From Voacanga thouarsii (taxonomy: Eukaryota; Streptophyta; Magnoliopsida; Gentianales; Apocynaceae), in NCBI GenBank assembly GCA_026120185.1, contig JANUWF010001635.1, positions 186,001 through 250,000 of the forward strand: a DNA stretch of 64,000 bases, written 5' to 3'. The position numbers and the translations under genes are program-made. Below, piece by piece: positions 22,669 through 35,390 of this stretch. The notes below the pieces were generated by a model. It saw nothing but the letters and a program-made list of their open reading frames with translations. It was not told the DNA's origin and made no database searches. Every line of letters starts with the position of its first letter. The first letter of the stretch is position 1.

Positions 22669-24561
22669 AAGTCTTAAATGAAGACAGCCTTACTGACTAG
22701 GTGATTCATAATTGACTTAGAAGCAAATGGTTTCATTCCTCTAGGCCTTCGCAAATGAGAAGACCCTCCAACCAAAAAAAAAAAAAAAGCGCTGACTCTC
22801 TAGACTTTTAATTAACCCCGCCATTCCTTCGCAAAATATACAAATATTTTTAAAATTATATTGGAAAAATATGAGGTTTAGGCTTTTGCACCATTGAAAT
22901 TGCATTACCAAAAGATTTGTAATTTATTTTTTTTTAAAAAAATCACTAGTTTTACTTTAAATTTAAAAAATAGTTACTATTTACAATACATATTATTTTA
23001 GTTAATTTTCTTCTACCATTTGTATTACTTATGTATTTCACCATATTCTTTAAATTCATTTGTTATTATTAGATGTAATATTATGGTTAAAGTCTAAGCT
23101 TATTGACTTAAGAGAAAAGGTTTAGCTATTATTAAAAATTTTATTTTTTTATCTTTGTAATTAATCATGTGTTTAAATAAAAAACTTATTCTGGCATTAC
23201 ACTAAACTGCAAAAGCTTTTTGAGAAGTATAAAGTGGTTTTATTTATTAGATTTTCAACCATGTATTACAAGAGTAGATAAAATTGTGCATACACAATAG
23301 AAATTACTTATAATTTGTCAACTTTGCTACCTTTTTTTTTAACTAGTTACCCGAGATAATTAGTTTTTCCACTTTATAAGTTATAAACAAAATAGTTATT
23401 CTTTAAAATATTTATATTTTTATTTTTACAATTATACTTTTCAAAAAATAAATTTATGTAATTCTACACTGAATTTTAAAACCTTCTCAGCATACAACTT
23501 TGTCCCAAAAAACTTCTTCACCCGCCCTTATTCTCTTCTTTTGGAAAGTGTACGCAACTCTCCCTATATTATAATTTTTATTTTTTAAAAAAGAAGGTCT
23601 TGTTTCAAAAAGAGAAGCCCAGGTCCAAATCCTTTGTTTTGGACTGAGCCCTATTATCCGCCCTTTTCACACTTCCATATGTTCATCTTCGGCCCATTCT
23701 TATATGGCCTGAAGCAACGTACTAGTCTAATTGCCGAAATTAATCTTTTATCCCATGAAAAATGCTATATTTGGTTTAAAAATCCTTTCCCAATATTCAA
23801 TCTCATAGTAACAAATAAATCCTTAACAAATATGGCCAAATATGCTTGGTTTTATTAGTCATTAATCTTCTGTTTTTAATTATTTTGCTAATTTTTGTTT
23901 GTTAAAACTATTTTTAAAATATATCTAATGTAAAATCTTATTTAAACAAGTATTAAGGAAGATTCTTCACCCCGCCCCCCCCACCCCCCTAAGCAAAAAA
24001 AAAAAAAAAAGGTCAACATTTATTTCAAATTTCTATCCTCTTTGTCAGTCTTTTTTATATACTTTATATATATAAAGATGGCAGTCTTAACGTTTTTATT
24101 GCCTTTTTTGGGAGTGAACCAGCATTATAATTAGATGTTAATTTTATTTGTTTTATAGAAAATGCAAGAAATTAGGGATAGTTGGGTTGACTAGGAAGAT
24201 ATGGAAAGAGATAAGTAACGATGTTAATGGTGGCTAGATAATTCTTGTAAACTAAGGTTATTTAATTGGTGACTATTACGTAGAAAAATGTATTGAGAAA
24301 ATGAGAAAATATATAGTGGAAAGGATCCTAGTCCATTTTAATTACTCCACAATTTGCTTGCCTCTCACATTGTGGTTTCTGTCAAATCTTCGATACAATC
24401 AGAGTTTGGGTGCCCTAAAGACTCCATTCCTCCGACAATTTTTCCTGTCCAGGCGAAGTAACTATACATGCCAAATGTATACCATCTCTCCAACTGTTAC
24501 CACAAGCTTGGAAAATCTTTTCAGGTTAAATATCTTGCTTCAATTCTTGATCAGATTTATC

Positions 24562-25403
24562 ATGCAATCAAGAAAACATTATGGGAGATTGTTGCAACTT
24601 TGGATGCTTTGTATGATTTTAATCTACCTTTGGCGGATGATAAGTCTGCAATATGTAAAGTTTCTGGAGAGTACTGATAACCCAACGCAAATATTTGTAC
24701 TAGCCGGCAAAGCAACATGGCTGGACGTGGAGGAGTCACCAAGAGAATCTGGGATGGTTTTGTTCCTCATGAATGTTATCCAAATCCCATGATTCAGAAA
24801 TTGAATGCAGAATTAACATGGGAAAAGGCACAAGAGCCACTCCATGCTGATATCGATTGTAACCAGACTTGTGGAGTTGGACCTGGAACGGCTTTTGCCA
24901 ACAAAATCTTTCTGAAAGATCCCAGACAGGAGGTTATAGGTTTGGTCCCTTGTGCTATTGGTGGAACCTGCTTAAGTGAATGGTCAAGACGCTCTAACCT
25001 TTACAATGATTTGATCACCAGATCTACAAAGGCCGCTAACGATGGAGGAACTATCCAAGCCATTCTACGGTATCAAGGCGAAAGAGATACAATCACTCAA
25101 GAGAGAGCTCAGTCTTACAAAGAAAACCTAGAGAAACTCATTGAGGACCTCAGGAACGATTTACAGTTGCCAAAGTTGCCTTTCTTTCAGGTGGTTTTAG
25201 CATCAGCAGAAGGGCCTTTCATGGAGAAGGTGAGAGAAGCTCAGATGGGAGTGGAGATTCCAAATGTTATAAGCGTAGACGCCAGGGGATTACCACTCGA
25301 AGAGCACGAACTCCATCACAGTACGGCTGCGCAAATTCGTCTTGGTGATATGTTAGCTGATGCGTTCCACACATTTAGGTTGAGGATACCAAATGCCTTA
25401 TGA
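24562..25403 (+). pseudogene. SASA/SGNH-type esterase pseudogene, copy 4
   Basis: Near-duplicate of copy 3, also intronless and with the same captured exon in front. One G is missing in the nucleophile block at about 24707 (gccggcaaagc against gccgggcaaagc). The upstream frame is therefore lost just before GQSNM and ends at 24792, while the rest of the enzyme is open from Met at 24717 to 25403 in another frame. The catalytic Ser is thus not in frame with an N-terminus. Two more changes hit conserved sites: WYQGE became RYQGE, and KDGLH became EHELH, removing the catalytic Asp position. Together these mark a non-functional copy. The 5' part carries ATG at 24562, equivalent to the copy 3 start. 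Confidence 0.82.
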
Positions 25404-25720
25404 CGTATAGCGGTTTTCACCGTGTGAATCACCTTTGTGTATTGGGCTGATAGAGATATTGCCATAGAGATAATCATTAACTCAGTGATCGATAATTTAA
25501 GGAATGTTACTAAGTTATGAAAACATGCATAAAAGGAAAAAGGAAACAATTAATGAAGTTTGCCATGATCTTAGAAATCGGTGTTTGAATTAAATTCGCA
25601 TAGAATGATTGGTAGAACAAAGTAAAGGTTGGGTATATCTCATATGTTGAAAGATTGACGAATATTCCCTTGCTGGTTTTATAGTTTTACGCCACTTGCC
25701 AACCAGGAACTGAACCAGTG

Positions 25721-26286
25721 CCGTTGGAGGACTCACACAACTTCTAGATTCAAAGGTTCTATTTTGCAGTCTTTAGTTTCTCAGATAAAACCCCCCTTTT
25801 GCCTCCCTAAGATGTGAGAAAATTTCTGTTACAAGCACTGCTGATTAGATAAATTGAAGAATTTGATCAGAATTTTAACTCTACTAAGGTTAGAAATACC
25901 AGTTTAACTTATTATTTTGTATTATTTAATTCATTTTACTTTCAAATTCTTATTCAATTTATCTAGTATTCTAACTCTCCATGTTTAAAAAATACTACCC
26001 TAACTTTTGTTCAATCTATCTTGTATATATTCTAACTCTCCAACGTTAAAAATACTAGGTTATTTGAGAGTTTTAGTTACATATTATTTTGTATCCTAAT
26101 TTAATTTGAATTGAGTAAGAGTAATAATATTTGTCTCCCTTTATTTTATTATCATTATTTGTTTGTGTCCCTTGAGAATTATTCCAACCTTGTATACTCC
26201 TCTATTTTACGCTTATTTTAATTTGATGGGTAGGAGTGATTCACTTTTTCCTGTTCTCATTTTTTTTATTTTTAATAATTTATTTA
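25721..26286. other. Intergenic, no gene seen
   Basis: It contains two imperfect direct repeats of about 100 bp around 25880-26070 (ttctaactctcca...aaaatacta). No open frame of interest is seen. Confidence 0.4.
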
Positions 26287-26562
26287 CTCCCTCGGTCATA
26301 AAAAAGATGTCAATATTGTAAATGGCACACAAATTAAGAAATTGTTGAAACTTATATAATTATAATAGAAAATGACTATTATATCTCTAAATAAAAATAA
26401 ACTTTTATTAATTAGATTGGAAATACACATATTTAATGAATAGTTGAAGGGGAGATAAATTAAAAATATACGTTATAAATACATTCTTGATTTGTAAAAT
26501 TGATAAGTATTTTAATACAAAAAAATAAAAATCTTTGACATCTTTTTAGGACGGAGAGAGTA
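26287..26562. repeat. Stowaway-like MITE (same family as 19647-19919)
   Basis: Ends are tactccctcggtcataaaaaagatgtcaa and the complementary tttgacatctttttaggacggagagagta. The interior shares aattaagaaattgttgaaactt and ttgtaaaattgataagtatttt with the copy at 19647. Confidence 0.75.
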
Positions 26563-26878
26563 TTATCAAAATTATTCTTGTTCAATAATAAGTGTTATTA
26601 ATAAAGACTTTTAAATAATTCATTTATTATTGAAGTTATTATTATTAATTTAGTATCAAGAGGAATTAAAACCTACATAAATGTTTTCACCAGCAAACGT
26701 AAGCTGGTCCAATATAGACATAGCTTAGATAAAAGAACCAAAAGAAACCTAATGTTTTGATCTCTAAATAACAAATGCTAGAAGCACGGAGGGGCGTGCT
26801 GTAGTTGCCCTTCTCTTTCAACACCATGTCTTCATTCACAAAGCCGTGGATGCTTTGGACAACACCTCTGGAATAGTT

Positions 26879-26885
26879 ACGTGTC
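26879..26885 (+). promoter_or_regulatory. ABRE-like ACGTGTC motif upstream of LEA-like gene
   Basis: ACGTGTC lies about 270 bp upstream of the start codon at 27152. This matches the ACGTG[G/T]C core bound by ABA-responsive bZIP factors in stress and seed gene promoters. A single short motif is weak evidence on its own, but it agrees with the type of protein encoded. Confidence 0.35.
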
Positions 26886-27151
26886 CAAAGACTTTAGCAT
26901 TGTCTTGGCTGCCACCATCAGCAGCTCTCCACGACATGTATGAGGTGTCCGAAGGCTGTAGCTTCTGCACACGATTTACTTGTCCTGTTATCACCTGCCT
27001 GCATGCACAAGTAAAGTGTAGAACTTGCATCACATATCTCGAATCACAGACGAAGCATTTAGCCATTGTCGCATGAAGCTTGAGAGAAGAAACACAGACA
27101 ATAGCAGCTGAGTAGGAACTAGTACTACATCATATTATCAGGGCCTGAAAC

Positions 27152-27522
27152 ATGAATACTTCAAAGGTTTGTGATTGTCTTTGATCATTGACAAGTAGTA
27201 TTATTAACTGTGGCGTCAAATTAGGTGTTACCAGCTAGTACAGTAATGATCCTAACTTTTGCAGGGAACCCAACGGATAAACGAAGGAGGAGCGACGGAG
27301 ATCAAGGTGGCCACGGTGGATTATAGGTCACCTGCAGGACAAGACCGAGAAGCCAAGAAAGAAAACGCGGAGGTCACCCATCTTGACCGCAAGGATGATA
27401 AGCCGGGAATTGGAGGAGTAATGGCTAAAACAGCAGCAATAGTGGCTGAAAAATTCCAGAAGGCAAAGGAAGCGATTTCTGGTACCCATAATCAGTGCAC
27501 CCATGCTGAAAAATCAAAGTGA
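27152..27522 (+). CDS. Small hydrophilic LEA-like protein, two exons
   Basis: Exon 1 is very short, 27152-27166 (ATG AAT ACT TCA AAG), with donor gtttgt. Exon 2 is 27265-27522, after the acceptor ttttgcag, in phase 0, giving 91 residues. The protein is strongly hydrophilic and rich in Lys, Glu, Ala and Gly, with no signal peptide. It contains IKVATVDYRSPAG near residue 18 and a short amphipathic Ala/Lys segment GVMAKTAAIVAEKFQKAKEA toward the C-terminus. This resembles small seed or stress LEA-like proteins, which are thought to protect macromolecules during drying. A tiny first exon followed by one main exon is common in such genes. I do not recognise a specific orthologue. The open frames on both strands at 26836-27076 are left uncalled. 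Confidence 0.6.
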
Positions 27523-29674
27523 AATCAACAGCGGAAATGATTCTACTTGCTTTCATTTCTTCTGCAAACGTATATATACATGTTTGGATCGAGTATGTTT
27601 AGAAATTACTAAAACTGGTGTATCGGAACCTAGCCAAGGGTTAGGCCTTACTCCCTATGGCCATGGCCTTTCTGCTTCAAATCCCTTTTCCTTTGGCTAG
27701 CCCCAAAGGCATTGCAATTTGGAAGTCCTTTACTTAAAATATTCAGTCAAGAACTAGAAGACAAGAGACAATTTCAGGTGCTCGGTTTCTATTAACAAGA
27801 AGAATAGGTAATTGTACTGCAATAGGTTTTCAATCTAAGTGAGAAACAACGAGGAATGATGGCAACGGACCAATTCAATAATTTGATAGCGTAAGGCAAA
27901 ATGCGTACGGTTTTGCCTTAGGCATCAGAGTGAAATGCGTTTACCAGTTCTCTTCTTAAATATTTATGCTTATTTTACTAATTATGATGCTTTTTTAAAA
28001 AAAAAATCCTAATCTCCGACAAATTTGGATACAAGTTCATTCTTTTCCTCCATTGAAGTGCCTAATTCCTCCTTTATCTTCTTTTTTTTTTCTTTTCATC
28101 ATCCTATGAAAAATGATATAGAGTACAATTGAATTTGTTTTTTTTTTTATCTATCTTTATAGCTTTCAATAAAAAAATAAATAGTCTGAAAATAATAAAT
28201 TAAATAATTTTATTTTATATATATAAGAATTATTTGTAAACAAGGACCTATTAGTAACTTAACTTGAAAGGTTGGACAAAAACGCAAAGTGGTCCCTACT
28301 TAATTTTTGCAGTAGATTGACTTGCAGTGGCTGCGGTAAGAATTTGCGGTCTCATTATGTTATTACCGAAGAGGGGTTTGGTGACTTGTTAACCACTGCG
28401 TCCATCATCCCCTTAAAGGCCTCTGGCATGAGAAAGTTGGATAATTTTTTCTAATTAATCTCAATTTAAAATTTTATTTTAATTTAAAATAATATAAAAA
28501 TTATCATATATTCATATTACATCTCATTCTCTTTAAATCTCTTTGATTTATTTGACCTCATTTTAATTCTATATATTTAATAATTTTTTATTATATTCAA
28601 ATAAATTCATCTTAATCAAATTTCTATATACTAACACTCTTAATATCTATGCTTAGATAACAACTCTTGAAATGAGTTCATCTAAATTAAACAAAAAAAA
28701 ATTATAAAATATGCTGATTAAAGTAAAAAATAAAATTAAAAAGAGAATATAATTTATTATGAATATATAATATTTTTTTTAAATAAAAATATTTATATTT
28801 TTAATGTAGTGGCTATGAGATGCTGAGAATCCAGTCCACTTCAATGCTTCCTGTACTAACAATTGGAATCAACCGAAGCTTTTCCTCCTATTGTTAGATC
28901 GCTATCGACACTTATTACTCCAAGCATAATCTGTTATGTTTAGTTAGGCAAAGCATGCCTTCTTTTTTTCTTTTTCTCTTTTTTTTTAGCCCTTTTTACG
29001 TTTTCCTGATTGGGTTGTTTTTAAAGTGACGGCCTTTACGCGCTCTGCCTTGCTCAATACTTTAGCAGAGTTTGATTTTTTTTTTTTTCTTTTTCTAATT
29101 CTAACTAGAGTCGTTTGATTTTTAATTTTTTTAATTATAAAATTTTATTATTAAACTATTGTCTAAATTACTGGCTTGCTTCTTAATTATCTTATGCGTG
29201 TCATGTTTTCTTCAAGAGTTGTTAGACGGAGAAATAAAATTTTTAAAAAAATAAAATCTTTATATAGTAAAATAGTAAATTCAATCAATAAAAATACTCC
29301 TTTCAAAATGAATATTCAAGTTACGTGGACTCTTCCATCAATAAAAGGAAGATTCAATTGAGCATACACACCGTGGGACATTGACTAAAACGAGAAGTAT
29401 AAGGAGCCTCCAATTACCATAATTAATTAGTTCAATTATGATTACTACTAGAAAACTTCTTTTAAAATTGGTTTAATTATTGATTTCTGAATTATATATA
29501 GATTGTAACATAAATTCGATCCACGTAAACTATATACTTTGAAGAGTTATACCATATAATTCATCACGATTTTGACCATTACATTATTGCCATTACCATT
29601 AATAGATGCCACACTTTGTTATTCCCCACTAGTAAAAGCAGTCACAGTTCTAAATCCTAATGAATGCTAGAATT
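27523..29674. other. Intergenic, no gene seen
   Basis: The region is AT-rich with poly-T and poly-A runs (28080, 28140, 29070). The first 200 bp after 27522 probably include the 3' UTR of the LEA-like gene. Nothing else is recognised. Confidence 0.45.
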
Positions 29675-31289
29675 TTACCCCCAAATACCAACTTCTATAA
29701 ACCCTTCTTCGGTAGCACAGCCCCTGAACATGCCATTCGTATTAAACCCATAGGCAACCTCACCATCCTTGGACACAGCAATCAGCCCAGCCATTCCTTG
29801 GTCCAGCCTGTTCTTAATCACATAATCCACTGCTTCTTGAAGGCCCAAGCCCTTGTATTCAATCACCGCCGCCACATCACGGGCAAGGGTTGAACGTATG
29901 ATCGCCTCCCCTTCTCCGGTGCAGGAGACTCCGCATAAGTCACATGCATAGGTCCCGGCACCAATCAGCGGCGAGTCACCAATCCGGCCGCTCATTTTGT
30001 TCATAAGCCCACCGGTGGAGGTGGCTGCTGCGCATCTACCTTGGCCGTCCACCGCCACGCACCCTACTGTCTCTGGCGCATATACGTTAATAGGTAATCC
30101 GTTCATGACTAAGGGGCACTCAACAGCTGCGCCGCAGGACTCTAAACCACTGACCGGAACTCTGAAATCAAACTGTTCCGTGAAAGTTTAAAAAAAAATA
30201 CAAATTAAATTTCATCAGCAGATGAAAAGACGGGATCTTTTGATACATTATAGTATATCAAATAAAGTATCAGAAGCCGCACCAGAATGGTGTTAGCTTC
30301 TTTAGCCAACTTGAGCATGCCGACGTTGTCCTCGGTAATGAAATACCCATTGTCCGCCATCTCTACTCCCTGAGGAAACAGGACAAAAACCCATGTGATT
30401 TTCGTAGAGAATCTTAAAATAATACCATTGAAGTAAGGAGACAAAATCTGAATTCCGTCGGCCCCTAAAACTTTGACCCACCACCCCGGAATGTAGGAGA
30501 TTCTTTTCAAGATTAATTAAAAATCTTTATTAATTAACCTGTTGTTTGGCAAATTCTTCAGCGCCAGAGAAGGCCAAATAGGAATGGGGAGATCTTTCCA
30601 TCACAAGGCGGGCGAGAGAGATGGGGTTCTTGACTGTGGTAACGCCTGAGACGGCACCGCATCGCCTTCCGGAGCCATCCATGATGCTGGCCTCCATCTC
30701 AGCGGTTCCTTTCTCAGTTAGTGCAGATCCACGGCCAGAGTTGAACAGGGGATCAGTTTCGAGTTCTCTGACCTGTGTAACGGCAGCAAATAAATAAACC
30801 AACTTTCCCGGGAAACAGGTGGAAAGTCTAATCCTACGCTTCGGGTTGTCCATTAGGAAAATGATGACAAACTAACCCGAAATCGGACAAAGAAAACTTA
30901 TAAGCATTAAATTCCTGAAACTTCATCCCGGCTGATTTTGACGTGGTTTTCCCAGAAAACATGCATTTCATCATTCAAAAAAAAAAACTAAAAACGAAAG
31001 GAAAGGTCTGTGATTATGTCAAGATATGAAAGATATAATGTCTAATTCTAATGTGCTAATGAAGAAAACCCTTCGACATTTTTTAACATTAAGAAGAGAA
31101 AATGGTGGGAAAGAAGGAGAATCATACAACGAGTTCAACAACATCGATGGCCGGAAGTGAGGCACGAAGAGCAGCGATGCCAATATTAAGGCAACGAGTG
31201 AGGAGTTGTTTGGCTTCGTCTTGACGTTCGGGTGGGAGGTTGGGATCCACACCAGCGCCGCCATGCACCGCTATTGCCCAACCACCCAT
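29675..31289 (-). CDS. Isoaspartyl peptidase/L-asparaginase, potassium-dependent type
   Basis: Ntn-hydrolase of the plant-type asparaginase family. It hydrolyses L-asparagine to aspartate and ammonia and also iso-aspartyl dipeptides. Four exons join in frame: 31289-31128, 30772-30539, 30369-30283 and 30172-29675 (326 residues, usual family length). Introns have GT-AG ends (donors gtatga, gttaat, gtgcgg). The start ATG gives [13 protein letters not shown], the family N-terminus. Other motifs are [33 protein letters not shown] and the autocleavage site ETVGCV, where Thr196 becomes the N-terminal nucleophile of the beta subunit; STGG and [15 protein letters not shown] follow. It ends [10 protein letters not shown]...GIW. 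The pattern is closer to remembered Arabidopsis At3g16150 (K+-dependent) than At5g08100. It has no targeting peptide and is probably cytosolic. It appears intact. Confidence 0.92.
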
Positions 31290-34200
31290 ATCACTTCCTC
31301 TCGCTCTGTCTCTCTCAACAAATGCTTGACGGCTAGCGGAGCCCTTCTACACAATCCTACTAATTAACAAACACCCTTGCTGCCTAATATTATATTTACA
31401 ACAAGAATAGAAAACCAAATACGCATACACACCCAGGCTGAGGCCGTTCTCTGGGTGGTTAGGGGAATTTATAGGCATTTCCGGAATGCAAAAGTGTCTG
31501 AATTCGATTTCATTGGCAAGTTGTCATGGTTTAGTTTCTCTGCCTCCTCGGTGTCACGCGGGACAGAATAGCTGCACGTGCATGTTATTTGGACAAATTG
31601 ACCCGACTTTCACCATATTCATCTCCTTCTTTAATTTCTGATACCGTGACTCAACTACAACTCCACTGGATGTTGCTGCTTTCAAGTTGCACCGCAGCCA
31701 AACTGAAATGTACTTTTCTATGTTTTTTTTAAATATAATTACCCCTAATTAATATCCGGTCACTGGCGGACGCACGTTATGTGTAGGGATTTTTTAAATC
31801 ATTAGTAATTATAATATGTTAATTATAGGATATAAAATATTTATATTTTTTACTTGTCTTATTTGTTAAAATTTTTATTAATTATAATATATTAAATTAT
31901 AAAGTATAAAATATTTATATACATGTTATGTTATTCGATTATTTTTAAATTCATTAATTATTGTCTTTTTTTTATATTATTAAATTTTAGATTTTAATAT
32001 CTATTACGCTAATTACTTTTTGAGATCTTTTTGTTTCATTCAATTTTTTTTTCGACTTTCTTTCATCAAACAAGTCTTTTATCTGTGTCCCAAATTTCAA
32101 CCCTTCAAATTTTCTATCCTCTTCTGTATCTAATATGAGTAATTCAATTTTTATTAGGTAAGCATTGCGAAGACTTGATTTATAATTTTTTTTTAAAAAA
32201 AAATAACACTAATCACCTAAAGTTTCGAAAAGAATTTACAATTTATGTATCTGAATATAGAAACCCGTTCAAAATAACTTTAAACCTTTGTCCTTGCTCA
32301 TAGCACAAATTCTTGCTCGTGTTATTCCCACTATGATGATTCCTTATTTTTTATGGAGTCCGTGCGAATATTTTTCTTTTTTCCTCTCACCCTATGTGCT
32401 GGTTAGTGTAAAAAGTAAAAATATTTGAAAACAAGAAGTAAATATGAGAGAAAATTAAGAAAATATCATGTTTGCTTAGAGATAAATATAGAAAGGAAGT
32501 AAATCAAGAGGAAAAGTTTACGTCATCAAATCTTTTTCTCCAATCTTAAAAAGATTGAGAAGTAATTAATATTAAAAAATAAATCTATTATTACTTCATA
32601 CTTTTTAATGTTAAAATAATAAATATAATGTAATAAATTTTTTTTTACTATAATCAAATAAGATGAAAATAAATCTAACTTATTTCTCCTAATAAAAAAT
32701 AAAAATACCATTCTCTCCTCCCCACCTCATTGTAAACCAAACAAAAGGTCAAATAGAAAATTTCATTTTAGTAACTTTTTATCGAACAATATCGAAGTAT
32801 TCTTACACACCCATAACATAAGTTATATATATATATAGCCCGTATTAACAAATTAAGTAAAGGAAAAGGAAATACTACATTTAGATGTACTTTAACTTAA
32901 ATTTATTTAATAATTTCATGAGCTTTTTTTTTTTCTTTTTCTCTTTCTTGGGGGTAGATAGTTTCATTGTTGAAAATTTTAAATTCTAAATCTAAATTTA
33001 AGAATGCAATAATTATCTTAACAAAATTAAACTTTATAGACATTGCATAAATATGAGATATGAATTAATTAATATATATTCCAATTTTTCCAAATTAACG
33101 AGCTTTTAAATTACACAGAAAAAAAATAGATTAAACGAATGTCCATACTGTTTCTAATCACATTTCTCATTTTGGATGTTCATGATACTCCTTTCGTCCA
33201 TAATCAAATATACACATTTCTTTTTTTTTTTATAGGTTCCAAATTAAATGTTTATTTTTTCAAAATAAACAGTAATTTTTTTTTTTTCAACCAAACTTCA
33301 CAACTGTTTTTAGTTTATACTGTTTAAATATTAATTTAGCAATCCAGTGTAATCTGTCAGAAATCAAACCTTAATAATCTAAATAAGAAAAAATATGAAT
33401 TATACTAAAAAGTAATACAAGTTTACACATTTCTTAATTAATAAAAGTAAACTGATCATTTATATATATTATCAAATATTTTTTAAAAATTATATTAAAT
33501 AAAACTATAATATTTGATACAAAAATTGCCAGCGAGGATGGCCACCTATTTTCCTCCTCATTTCCTAATTCTGAAAAATTATATTGAATCCACTCAAACC
33601 CACAACTGCAAAGCTTCCATTCTCAAATTAATTTTAAAAAAAACAAAAACAACAACTAATTAATTTGCAAAAGTTCCGGTGGCTGTCGTTGGTGATGGTG
33701 GCCGGTGGGGTTCATGTTGTTGATGGTTCTCTACTCGGCGGCTATTTCCCTAACAAGTCCAAGAACCGCCAAATCAAATTTTCAGGTGAACTCCAAGGAG
33801 TTTTGCGCCGGAAAGAAAAGAAGGAAAAAGAATAAAAGCGGTTGGTGAAATACCTTTCTAAATATTTACATTAATTTAAAATAAAATATTCAAATTTAAA
33901 TAAAAAATAATATAATTTCTTTATCATCTACAAGTTTCATATCATATTAAAGGCATGTCCATAAATCAAACTATTTTGTATACTTAAATAAATATATACA
34001 TTTATTTATAAATTATTACATATATTTAATAAATTTAATCATTAATTTATAGAAAAAGAAATAAAATCAGCACGCTACTATAAAAAAAATAATGATAAGA
34101 GTCATAAAATAATTGATCTACGAAAGGTTGTCCAAATATGATTTTTGTACAAGATTAAATTCTTAGTCAGCGATTATTACTAAAAAAAAAAACTTAGTAG

Positions 34201-34480
34201 TGATAAGGATGATGATTGGTTGGAGTTGCTTTGGTTGATGACTAAGGAAGGAGAGAGCCAATTTCGACGAGCTTGAAATTAGTCTATGCTTAGCAGAATT
34301 CCGTTTAAAATAGTTGGGTCTATTAGAGGACAAATAGAAGACTCCATGCCACGTCAGATGCAACCCATTCTTCCCCTACTGCACCTATTTCATATAATAT
34401 CCTCCCTCGAGGAGCCTTCGCCTGATTTTTAGTAGCTGCCTTCCCCCCTCCCCTCCGCCCCCTCCCAATATATTACTATT
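31290..34480. other. Intergenic; putative asparaginase promoter then AT-rich DNA
   Basis: 31290-31600 is the likely upstream region of the asparaginase gene. It is moderately GC-rich and contains gcacgtgc near 31573. From 31740 on the DNA is very AT-rich and no gene is seen, apart from the short open frame noted at 33695-33835. Old MITE material is likely but was not delimited. Confidence 0.4.
33695..33835 (+). other. Short open frame in a GC-richer island, 46 codons
   Basis: An ATG-to-TAA frame encodes a Gly/Val-rich start (MVAGGVHVVDG) and a Lys/Glu-rich end. It sits in a 170-bp island noticeably richer in G and C than the surrounding AT-rich DNA. No family is recognised. It may be gene debris. 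Confidence 0.2.
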
Positions 34481-34489
34481 GAGATACAT

Positions 34490-35390
34490 AAAAAATCATG
34501 CAATCGTTATAGACAAATTGACATGTATCATATAGAAAGTTGTATTATGGTATATTTTATTTGTTGATGATATTGTGTTTATTAATAAGATTGGAATCGG
34601 TATAAATACTAAATTAGAGTTGTGGTGACAGATATTGGAATCCAATGACTTCAAAATAAATATGAGTAAAATAGAGTATATGCAATGCAACTTTAATAGT
34701 TGTAAAAATATAGTTCAAAGTATAACTTTGGATGGTAAAAATATACTAATAGATTATTGTTTCCGATATCTAGGATCAATTATTCAAAAAGACGAAGAGC
34801 TCGATTACAACATTGCACACCGAGTTATGACGGATTGGTTGAAATGGAAAAGTGCAATTGGTATTTTATGTGATCATAATATACTATCGAACCTAAAGAG
34901 AAAATTATATAGAACAACTATAAGACTGCTTTGCTATATGACACAGAATGTTGGACAGTTAAAAAGTGTCATATTCATAAAATGAAAATAATTGAGATGC
35001 GTATGTTACGGTGGATATGTGGATATATTAGAAATGATAGAGTAAAAAATAAGACCATTAGAGAAAATGTGAGTGTGGCATCTATTAAAAAAAAAAATGA
35101 GAGAAAGCTGTTTCCGTTGGTTTGGACATGTACAAAGAAGACCGAGAGATGCTCCTACTAGGAGGATTGAGTAAGGGAGGTATGATAGGTTAGATAGAAA
35201 TAGAGGCAGACCTAAAACGATATAGATAAAGGTGATTATGAGATATATATGATGGTCGATGAAAAGAAGTGAAGAGCGAGGATTCATGCGAATAACCACA
35301 TGTCGCCTGATATTGATTCGTGTAGTCAACCTCAAACTTTTTAGGATTAAGACTTAATTTTTTATTATTGTTGTTTGTATATTATTGCTT
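34490..35390 (+). mobile_element. Truncated LINE (non-LTR retrotransposon) 3' end
   Basis: The conceptual product starts at the reverse-transcriptase catalytic box LFVDDIV (about 34555) and continues with the plant LINE pattern of an SKIEYMQC-like segment, RYLGSIIQKD, a cysteine/tryptophan stretch (LLYDTECWTVKK) and MRMLRW. At least one frameshift lies near 34930-34950, and stops are present, so it is dead. The 3' end at about 35320-35390, ggattaagacttaa then ttattattgttgtttg, matches the usual tail of such elements. Most of the 5' part is missing. Confidence 0.75.

Larger units (their letters stand above)
22188..25720. repeat. Tandem duplication unit, copy B (carries esterase copy 4)
   Basis: It is colinear with 16952-21440 but shorter. 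It lacks the copy A MITE and the (at)n expansion, and it carries its own MITE at 22396-22668. No gene other than the esterase pseudogene is recognised. The downstream shared block aaggaatgttac...gcataaaaggaaaaagg is found at both 21182 and 25500. Confidence 0.75.

Noticed and set aside
26836..27076. Overlapping 76-codon open frames on both strands, one Cys-rich
   Set aside because: No recognisable family. The segment lies in the likely promoter of the LEA-like gene and overlapping frames on both strands suggest chance openness.
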